DNA from: Deltaproteobacteria bacterium
Lineage (GTDB): Bacteria > UBA10199 > DSSB01
Assembly (NCBI GenBank): GCA_021772695.1
Contig: JAJFLL010000151.1
Coordinates: forward strand, 1-10,221
Length of the DNA: 10,221 nt
Reading direction: 5' to 3'
The position numbers and the translations under genes are program-made. This document shows positions 1 through 5,459 of the stretch, piece by piece (position 1 is the first letter of the stretch; each line of letters begins with the position of its first letter). The notes below the pieces were generated by a model. The model did no database searches and had not been told where the DNA came from. It saw only the letters and a list, made by a program, of their open reading frames with translations.

Positions 1-371
1 AAATGTGCTGACTGCTGGGTAGGAATTGGGACAGTCAGCGATACCATTTCGTCGGAAGCGCGCAACATAAGTTGCACAGAATATTGGGTCAAAGGTTTTT
101 TTGGACCATCACGCCCAACTACCCATGGCCTCAAAGTAAAGCAAGGCACATGCCATCGAGAGTTATTTGATAGGTGGTTAATAATTAAAGAAATATTTCT
201 GTACTTAATTTGACATCTCAGAAAGGGTCCGAATTTCGTCCCTCTATAAGTGTGATATTCAGACGGGAAATTTAGCTTTCTCTAGTAGCGACACCCGAGC
301 CTTCCCAGTTGCTGAAGCAGTGGTCTAAGAAGAAATTTCACATAACAATGCAAGGATGACCGACATTTGCC
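1..371. other. Gene-poor left edge with open frames on both strands
   Basis: No recognisable gene. On the plus strand, frame 1 is open from the window edge to a TGA at 211-213 (70 codons, no start seen, so it could be the 3' end of a gene starting outside). On the minus strand, a frame of 93 codons is open from 281 down to 3, bounded by a TAG at 282-284, with no ATG in its first two thirds. Both frames give reasonably protein-like translations, but I recognise neither and they cannot both be taken at face value. From 214 to 371 I see nothing except two CCTAGG hexamers (371-376 and 378-383) at the higA stop codon. No terminator is visible downstream of higA. Confidence 0.25.
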
Positions 372-746
372 CTAGGACCTAGGTTCGGGAGCAAAAGCGA
401 GATCATAGCTCGAGTCAGTATGCTCATTGGCAAATTTTTCAGGAAGGTCAATATGAACCCTAAAGGTACATCCTAGGGCATTGATTAACCTAATATAGGT
501 CTCCATTTGATAGCCTTCTAGATTCTCGCTCTCAATCTGAGAAATTCTCGGTTGAGTCACTCCCAATGCTTCGGCTAATTTCTCTTGTGAAACCCCCACC
601 TTTTTTCTAACGGCTTTAAACAGACGGGCGAGGCGGACCGATGGATCTTGGTCAGACAAAGCCTTTTCTCTGGCAACCGCTTCTTTAAAACCAGGGCGAT
701 TGCCATACCTTTTTTGCATTATTTCTAGCGCCGTTTTTCCTTTCAT
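372..746 (-). CDS. higA: HigA-type antitoxin, XRE-family HTH protein
   Basis: Likely antitoxin of a type II toxin-antitoxin pair: it should bind and neutralise the adjacent toxin and repress its own operon. The protein is 124 residues with this start. Residues about 41-92 form a lambda-repressor-like helix-turn-helix, seen in GVSQEKLAEALGVTQPRISQ (51-70) followed by IE. The N-terminal 35 residues and an acidic C-terminal tail lie outside the HTH. The longer frame starting at 797 would overlap the toxin gene by 49 bp. The ATG at 744-746 is preferred because it is preceded by AGGAGG (753-758) at good spacing and lies 2 bp after the toxin stop, a typical translationally coupled arrangement. Toxin-first order matches HigBA. 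The family call rests on the HTH plus the partner; target and specificity are inferred. Confidence 0.8.
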   Translation of the reverse strand: MKGKTALEIMQKRYGNRPGFKEAVAREKALSDQDPSVRLARLFKAVRKKVGVSQEKLAEALGVTQPRISQIESENLEGYQMETYIRLINALGCTFRVHIDLPEKFANEHTDSSYDLAFAPEPRS

Positions 747-748
747 CA

Positions 749-1114
749 CTAGCCTCCTAAAATACCTTTTAAAATTTCTATCCCATTTTTTTCCCAATGC
801 CTTTTAATTGTTTTTGTTTTTTTTATTTCAACCTCAGGAATTGAGCCTCGTTTTTTCTTAAAGCCATGGGTAGCAATTAAGTAGCCATCAAACATAAAAG
901 CCATAACCCTTGGCTGCACATGATCCTCCCTAGCCCGAATAGCAAAAATCCCAGACCCAAGGTGTTCTAGAAACTTTCGAGGAGTATCAATTCCGAACTC
1001 TTTGATCTTATCTATGGAATCAAAGACCGTCGCTAACTCTTCGCTGCTAAGGCCATCTAAAAAATCCAAAACCTCACATTTTCCCTTACCTTGCCTATGG
1101 AAGAGTGTATCCAA
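749..1114 (-). CDS. higB: HigB/RelE-like toxin, phage Gp49-like family
   Basis: Likely ribosome-dependent mRNA interferase of the RelE/HigB superfamily (Gp49-like branch), held inactive by the antitoxin encoded just downstream. The protein has 121 residues. The core lies at about 55-107: IFAIRAR (56-62), a beta strand around RVMAFMFDG (69-77), then LIATHGFKKK (79-88) and the basic stretch KKTKTIKRHW (98-107). This matches the usual Gp49 pattern of LWELR, YRVLYFF and LLHGFVKK. The start is a TTG at 1112-1114. It is supported by AGAGGGGG six bases upstream and by in-frame TGA and TAA codons just before that; the next in-frame ATG is at residue 71, inside the fold. The stop lies 2 bp before the antitoxin ATG. 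Toxin activity is inferred from family and arrangement, not seen. Confidence 0.78.
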   Translation of the reverse strand: MDTLFHRQGKGKCEVLDFLDGLSSEELATVFDSIDKIKEFGIDTPRKFLEHLGSGIFAIRAREDHVQPRVMAFMFDGYLIATHGFKKKRGSIPEVEIKKTKTIKRHWEKNGIEILKGILGG

Positions 1115-1130
1115 TGTATACCCCCTCTGT

Positions 1131-1176
1131 CATTAGGTTTTCCTTATATTATAATGATTTTCTAATATGTTGATAT
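1131..1176 (-). promoter_or_regulatory. Putative higBA promoter with autoregulatory dyad
   Basis: On the minus strand a TATAAT hexamer (1153-1148) lies 33 bp before the toxin start; the -35 is poor (ATATCA, 1176-1171, 17 bp away). Two nested inverted repeats share the same centre at 1149: TTATA/TATAA (1144-1154) and ATTAG/CTAAT (1132-1136 and 1162-1166). A symmetric site over the -10 is where HigA-type antitoxins usually bind to repress their own operon. The sequence is AT-rich, so short dyads arise easily by chance; operator function is inference. Confidence 0.4.
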
Positions 1177-1642
1177 AACCTTAGTTATTTCAATGGGATA
1201 TTCCATTTAAGAAAAACCCATATCATCAGTAAGGGGGAGGATATTGCAAAAAGTCCGCCGAATAACCTCGTTTACGAGGAAGTTTTTCGACCTATGTAGA
1301 GGCTCTGATTTAACTCCCAAGGAGCGGGCGAAGGAAAAAGCATAGAAAGAAACGATTTAATTTTCTCTTCTTCTTTACCGTCGATCTTGGTGCGTGCATC
1401 TTCAATGGCTAGATAGGTTTTAAACTGGAAAAGCCCTTTCCAAGCTAAGCAACAATTATTGCGTTAGAAATTAGGGACCGCCTAATTAAAAAATTGGAAA
1501 TTTTGGAATCGGTTCCCATGGTCATCCCTTAAAGTCACCAGGAGGGATTAAATTCAAAGAGTCACGAAGTAAAGAGGAAGGTGATATTTCCACTATAGTT
1601 CCACCCTTAATTGAGAAAAAAGTCCAGAACCAGTTAAGACGC
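1167..1642. other. Intergenic stretch with possible small-ORF remnant
   Basis: No intact gene is visible. On the minus strand, an open frame of 63 codons without ATG, GTG or TTG at its 5' end runs from 1463 down to a TAA at 1272-1274; its translation includes FKTYLAIEDARTKIDGKEEE and looks like an acidic, soluble protein segment. Just upstream, in another minus-strand frame, an ATG near 1530 opens a short peptide (MTMGTDSKISNFLIRRSLIS...) that ends at a TAG near 1450, where the first frame takes over. A single frameshift would join the two into one protein of about 85 residues. I recognise no family, and chance open frames of this size are possible. A small hairpin (CCTCG/CGAGG, 1266-1279) overlaps the end of the frame; it lacks a clean T-run on the minus strand. 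Confidence 0.3.
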
Positions 1643-1664
1643 AAAAAAGGGCGCCGAAGCGCCC
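1643..1664 (-). terminator. Rho-independent terminator of tRNA-Gly transcript
   Basis: On the minus strand a perfect 6-bp GC-only stem (GGGCGC/GCGCCC) closed by a TTCG tetraloop (1664-1649) is followed by six T residues (1648-1643). It lies 21 bp after the 3' end of the tRNA-Gly gene and probably also ends any transcript that reads through from hppA, since nothing terminator-like lies between hppA and the tRNA. Confidence 0.9.
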
Positions 1665-1685
1665 ATTGAATTTATTGGTTAAAAA

Positions 1686-1761
1686 TGGAGCGGGAGACGG
1701 GGTTCGAACCCGCGACCCTCAGCTTGGGAAGCTGATGCTCTACCAACTGAGCTACTCCCGC
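1686..1761 (-). tRNA. tRNA-Gly, anticodon CCC
   Basis: A complete cloverleaf can be drawn on the minus strand. The 7-bp acceptor stem is GCGGGAG/CTCCCGC, the D arm carries AGCTCAGTTGGTAGAGC, and the anticodon stem is TCAGC/GCTGA with loop TTCCCAA, giving anticodon CCC, which reads GGG glycine codons. The T arm is GCGGG TTCGAAC CCCGT. The discriminator base is T and the CCA tail is genome-encoded (1688-1686); total length is 76 nt. The gene lies 41 bp downstream of hppA in the same orientation, with no clear promoter or terminator between them, and is followed by a strong terminator. Confidence 0.96.
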
Positions 1762-1802
1762 AAAGGTTCTAACCCCGATTTATCAAAATCATCCTGTAGC
1801 TC

Positions 1803-3848
1803 TTACAGTAATGGAGCGATGACCAAGGCCACCACACTCATCAACTTGATCAAGATATTCAGCGAAGGTCCGGCCGTATCCTTGAAGGGATCGCCAACGG
1901 TGTCACCGATGACCGCGGCCTTATGTCGCTCGCTGCCCTTACCGGTGCCGTCCCCTTCGTGCCTAGGTTCTTCTTCGATCTGCTTCTTGGCGTTATCCCA
2001 GGCCCCACCGGCATTACTCATAAAAATGGCCATGAGTACCCCGGTGACCGTTACCCCCGCCAAGAGACCCGCGAGCATTTCTTTGTCATAGAAACCCACT
2101 GCCACCGGTACCACAATCGCCATCAAGCCTGGGAGCACCATCTCTTTGATGGCAGCTGATGTAGAGATCTCGACGCATTTGGCGTAATCGGCCTTGGCCG
2201 TGCCTTCCATTAAACCGGGAATGTTTTTAAATTGTCGGCGCACTTCCTGAATCATGGCATTGGCGGCCCGTGCCACGGCCTTCATGGCCATGGAAGAAAA
2301 GAGGAAGGGCAACATGCCTCCAACAAATAATCCCGCCATGATATTGGGGTGGGTCACATCGATGCTGCCGATATTGGCCGTGGTGCGATAGGCCGAAAAC
2401 AAGGATAATGCAGCCAAGGCTGCCGATCCGATGGCAAATCCTTTTCCGATAGCAGCCGTGGTGTTACCGACCGCATCGAGGGTGTCGGTACGTTCACGCA
2501 CTTCTTTGGGTAGACCGCTCATTTCAGCGATACCCCCGGCGTTGTCAGCGATGGGCCCATAGGCATCGACGGCCAATTGAATACCCGTCGTCGACAACAT
2601 CCCTAGTGCGGCGATGGCGATGCCGTATAGACCGGCGTATTCATAAGATACCAACACCGCCACGCAGATAAATAAAATAGGCCACATGGTAGACGTCATA
2701 CCTACTGCCAGGCCACCGATAATATTGGTAGCCGCACCGGTACTAGAGGCATCGATGATCGAATTAACTGGCCCCCGATTCTTGGAACAATAATACTCGG
2801 TGACCAAACCGATGGCTACACCACTGCCTAGCCCAACGATGGCCGCATAGAAAACTCCCAAGGGGGAATAAGTCTGGCCATCGACGCGCATGCCATTGGG
2901 CAAAAATTTGTGAATCAAAAAGTAGGAAGCCACCACCATGAGGATGGCCGCACCAAAGGTACCGATATTGAGTGCGGTCTGCGGATTACCGCCCTCTTTG
3001 GTGCGCACAAAAAAGGTGCCGACGATGGAACATAAAATTCCTAAGCCCGCTAATAATAGGGGCAATGCCACCGCTTCATTGGGCACGTTACTAGCTGCGC
3101 CTAAGACCATGGCAGCGATGATGACACCCACAAAAGATTCGAACAGGTCAGCGCCCATACCGGCCACATCACCCACGTTGTCACCCACGTTGTCAGCGAT
3201 GACCGCAGGATTGCGGGGATCATCCTCAGGTATTCCCGCTTCGACTTTTCCCACCAAGTCAGCGCCCACATCAGCGGCCTTGGTGTAAATACCGCCGCCC
3301 ACACGAGCGAACAAAGCGATGGAGGAAGCGCCCAAGCTAAATCCCGAAATAACGGTAATGATTCGAGTCAGGTCCCAAGTGGTGGCTTCAGAGTAAGCGA
3401 TCAATAAACCACTCAAACCCAAGACTCCCAATCCCACCACGCTCATTCCCATGACCGTGCCACCACTGAAGGCGATGGCCAGTGCCTTGTTGAGGCTGGT
3501 CCGAGCGGCATTGGTGGTGCGCACATTGGCGTTGGTGGCCACCCGCATACCAAAAAATCCGGCTAAGCCAGAGGTCAAGGCCCCCAAGACGAAGGAGGCG
3601 GCGATGAGCGAAGAACTATCGGAGCGGCCGTAATTGGCATAGGCCAAGAGACCGGCCACCACGATCACAAAAATAGAAAGGGTTTTGTATTCCTTCCCCA
3701 GGAAGGCCATGGCCCCCTCACGAATGTAGGTGCCGATTTCGGCCATGCGTTCGGTGCCAACTTCTTGTTTGTTGACCCAAATACTTTTGATCAGGGCGAA
3801 AATGAGGGCCAATACGCCGATGGCGGGGATGAAATATAACCATTCCAT
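1803..3848 (-). CDS. hppA: Membrane-bound ion-pumping pyrophosphatase, K+-dependent type
   Basis: Integral membrane enzyme that hydrolyses pyrophosphate and uses the energy to pump Na+ and/or H+ out of the cytoplasm. At 681 residues with about 16 membrane segments it is full length. Catalytic signatures are present: DVGADLVGKVE (193-203), DNVGDNVGD (219-227), the GNTTAAIGKG loop (461-470), and GDTVGDPFKDTAGPSLN (648-664). Ala465 in that loop is the residue that marks K+-dependent enzymes; K+-independent H+ pumps have Lys there. Glu237 in DLFES and Lys668 in the last helix match the ion-gate residues of the Thermotoga Na+-pumping enzyme; plant-type H+ pumps have this Glu one helical turn later. 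Na+ transport is therefore favoured but not proven. The ATG is preceded by AAGGAG (3863-3858). A tRNA-Gly follows 41 bp after the stop. Confidence 0.97.
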   Translation of the reverse strand: MEWLYFIPAIGVLALIFALIKSIWVNKQEVGTERMAEIGTYIREGAMAFLGKEYKTLSIFVIVVAGLLAYANYGRSDSSSLIAASFVLGALTSGLAGFFGMRVATNANVRTTNAARTSLNKALAIAFSGGTVMGMSVVGLGVLGLSGLLIAYSEATTWDLTRIITVISGFSLGASSIALFARVGGGIYTKAADVGADLVGKVEAGIPEDDPRNPAVIADNVGDNVGDVAGMGADLFESFVGVIIAAMVLGAASNVPNEAVALPLLLAGLGILCSIVGTFFVRTKEGGNPQTALNIGTFGAAILMVVASYFLIHKFLPNGMRVDGQTYSPLGVFYAAIVGLGSGVAIGLVTEYYCSKNRGPVNSIIDASSTGAATNIIGGLAVGMTSTMWPILFICVAVLVSYEYAGLYGIAIAALGMLSTTGIQLAVDAYGPIADNAGGIAEMSGLPKEVRERTDTLDAVGNTTAAIGKGFAIGSAALAALSLFSAYRTTANIGSIDVTHPNIMAGLFVGGMLPFLFSSMAMKAVARAANAMIQEVRRQFKNIPGLMEGTAKADYAKCVEISTSAAIKEMVLPGLMAIVVPVAVGFYDKEMLAGLLAGVTVTGVLMAIFMSNAGGAWDNAKKQIEEEPRHEGDGTGKGSERHKAAVIGDTVGDPFKDTAGPSLNILIKLMSVVALVIAPLL

Positions 3849-3895
3849 GTTTAGAATCTCCTTCTTCTCTCCAAACGAAATTGCAGAAAAATTAA

Positions 3896-3923
3896 TTTAT
3901 ATCGGGGATATAGGCGTTTTCAA
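3896..3923 (-). promoter_or_regulatory. Putative sigma-70 promoter of hppA
   Basis: On the minus strand TTGAAA (3923-3918) and TATAAA (3901-3896) are separated by 16 bp, about 50 bp upstream of the hppA ATG. Both hexamers are near consensus. The rest of the 3849-4066 divergent region shows no clear promoter for the plus-strand phosphatase gene and no recognisable riboswitch. Confidence 0.45.
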
Positions 3924-4066
3924 ACTGGCGCCGGGTGTATCCCATGCCGCCCGGAGGGTCAAGTAGAAGCTTTCTGGCCATAAATGACTTAAATGTTGAT
4001 GTTTTTCAGTGAAGTTTGTAAGGCCCCCCAAACCTTGCACCCTGCAATAAAAAGCCTAAAGCATTT

Positions 4067-4906
4067 GTGAAGAAAATCCTCTCTATCAGCCTCATTCTCT
4101 TCTATTTAGCGGCCCTGCTCGGCCCCATGCGGGCCATCGCCGAAGATACATCCTCACAACATGATGAAATTATTAAAGAAAATACGGATTACCGACCCAA
4201 TCGCCAGGACACGGAATTCATCGAACGCTCAGAGGTCGGTGAAAAATGGACCTTTAAAAAGCTGCCCCGGGACTTTGCGCTCTCTTATAAAGAATCCTTT
4301 TGGGGCTGGGGGGCCTTAGGCTTCGCAGCTGGGGCCGGTCTTTCCGCAGGGGTTTATCCCGTGGACGATAATGTGGCCAATGCCATCGGTCCCAATGAAA
4401 TTTTCGGGAGCACCGGCAATGAGATCATTAGTTGGACCCTCTCTCCTTATACCTATGGCGGCGTCTCGGTCATCTTGTGGGGTGTCGGCGCGGCTACCAA
4501 ACACCCGAAGCTAGCCTTAACCGGCCGTGCCTTAACCGAGGCTATCGTATTTTCCATGGTGCTCACCACCGCTGGAAAATTCGCCTTTCGTCGTACCGCT
4601 CCCGACGGAGGAAACTTTTCTTTTCCCAGCGGACATGCCACCGCCGCTTTCGCTGCCAGTGGCGTCTTAACGGTGTTTTATGGTTGGAAAGGTGGGCTGG
4701 CCTCCTACCCTCTGGCCATGTTGGTATCCTTGAGCCGCCTCGACCAGCACCAACACTGGCTCAGTGATGTGGTCATGGGAGCCACCATCGGCACGATCAT
4801 CGGGATCGGCACCGCAAAATTTTTAAAATTTGAAAACCCCAATTTATTTATTGTTCCCGAGGTAAAACGTGACGAGGTATCCCTCAATGTCCTTTACCGA
4901 TTTTGA
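4067..4906 (+). CDS. Exported PAP2-superfamily lipid phosphatase
   Basis: Probable membrane-associated phosphatase of the PAP2 (type 2 phosphatidic acid phosphatase) superfamily, acting on a lipid phosphate or polyprenyl pyrophosphate at the periplasmic face. The protein has 279 residues. Residues 1-25 form a Sec signal peptide (KK, hydrophobic core, probable cleavage after AIA). Several hydrophobic segments follow (about 80-95, 130-143, 155-170, 195-220, 236-250). The three PAP2 motifs lie at 171-179 (KFAFRRTAP), 187-190 (PSGH) and 223-234 (SRLDQHQHWLSD), with catalytic His190 and His230. In motif 1 the usual Arg before Pro is Ala178, although Arg175 and Arg176 lie close by. The start is a GTG without a good Shine-Dalgarno site, chosen because it yields the signal peptide; the next Met would cut it off. 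The gene overlaps the following kinase-like gene by 20 bp. The substrate is unknown. Confidence 0.87.
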   Translation: MKKILSISLILFYLAALLGPMRAIAEDTSSQHDEIIKENTDYRPNRQDTEFIERSEVGEKWTFKKLPRDFALSYKESFWGWGALGFAAGAGLSAGVYPVDDNVANAIGPNEIFGSTGNEIISWTLSPYTYGGVSVILWGVGAATKHPKLALTGRALTEAIVFSMVLTTAGKFAFRRTAPDGGNFSFPSGHATAAFAASGVLTVFYGWKGGLASYPLAMLVSLSRLDQHQHWLSDVVMGATIGTIIGIGTAKFLKFENPNLFIVPEVKRDEVSLNVLYRF

Positions 4907-5459
4907 AATCAAGCGGGAGCTGGAACGTAAATCGTTGCACATCCCCGGCTTGCTGGTGCCCTTTACCTATCAATACTTTCCCTATTTAACCCTGCTGGTG
5001 CTGGGTTTGGTCAGCTTGCTGTATTATTTTTCAGAGGTGCGTCGTATTTCAAAAGGCAATCCCCTGCCCGTGATCGGCTATCTCACCAATAAACTGACTC
5101 GCAGCACCCATCTCGACCTGGCACCGGTCTATTTAGCGGTGGGGTTAGGCATTGCGGCCATCGCCGTTCCCTTTAAAGCGGCCATGGCCGGAGCCTTATT
5201 GGTTTGTGTTTGCGATGCGGTGGCGGCGGTGGTGGGAATGAAATTCGGACGGCGCCGAATCTTCGTCATCAAAAAAACCTACCTGGGAACTCTGGCTTTT
5301 TTTATCGCCGCTTTCTTGGTGTTATGGCCCTTACTGGGATGGCGTGGCGCCTTGGTGACGGGAGCCGTATCGACCCTCATCGAAGCCTTGGCCATCGAAG
5401 GCATCGATAATTTTTTTCTCCCCATACTAGGTGGATTACTGGCCAATCTATTTTTATAG
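4887..5459 (+). CDS. Dolichol/phytol kinase-like, CTP-dependent lipid kinase family membrane protein
   Basis: Polytopic membrane protein of 190 residues resembling the dolichol kinase / phytol kinase / Dgk1 family, which phosphorylates isoprenoid alcohols or diacylglycerol, usually with CTP. Family features visible: N-terminal ELERKSLHIPG (11-21), the central CDAVAAVVGMKFGR (109-122), KKTYLGTLAFF (129-139), and the C-terminal EALAIEGIDNFFLPILGG (166-183). Hydrophobic helices cover most of the rest. The frame is open from a GTG at 4869, but the ATG at 4887 is preferred: it begins the protein at the family's usual short N-terminus and has GAGG (4873-4876) upstream. The 20-bp overlap with the PAP2 phosphatase gene suggests translational coupling and a shared lipid substrate pool. 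It could instead be a phosphatidate cytidylyltransferase-like protein; kinase activity is inferred. Confidence 0.72.
   Translation: MSFTDFEIKRELERKSLHIPGLLVPFTYQYFPYLTLLVLGLVSLLYYFSEVRRISKGNPLPVIGYLTNKLTRSTHLDLAPVYLAVGLGIAAIAVPFKAAMAGALLVCVCDAVAAVVGMKFGRRRIFVIKKTYLGTLAFFIAAFLVLWPLLGWRGALVTGAVSTLIEALAIEGIDNFFLPILGGLLANLFL

Noticed and set aside
1200..1300. CRISPR or tandem-repeat array in the left intergenic DNA
   Set aside because: No direct repeat unit recurs; only one small hairpin is present.
1794..1808. Small hairpin CTGTA/TACAG at the hppA stop codon
   Set aside because: Only 5 AT-rich base pairs with no T-run on the minus strand; too weak to call a terminator.
1666..2091. Plus-strand ORF of 141 codons over the tRNA
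   Set aside because: Its start is antisense to tRNA-Gly (a frequent spurious GDGVRTRDPQ-type translation) and the rest is antisense to hppA.
2938..3288. Plus-strand ORF of 116 codons inside hppA
   Set aside because: Low-complexity Ala/Thr/Pro translation, antisense to a clearly conserved pyrophosphatase gene; a shadow frame.
4021..4066. Possible riboswitch or leader before the PAP2 gene
   Set aside because: A C-run and short repeats (TTGCACCCTGCAA) are present, but no known aptamer pattern or terminator/antiterminator pair could be drawn.
4432..4767. Plus-strand ORF of 111 codons inside the PAP2 gene
   Set aside because: Out of frame with the intact PAP2 motifs; Arg/His-rich shadow translation.
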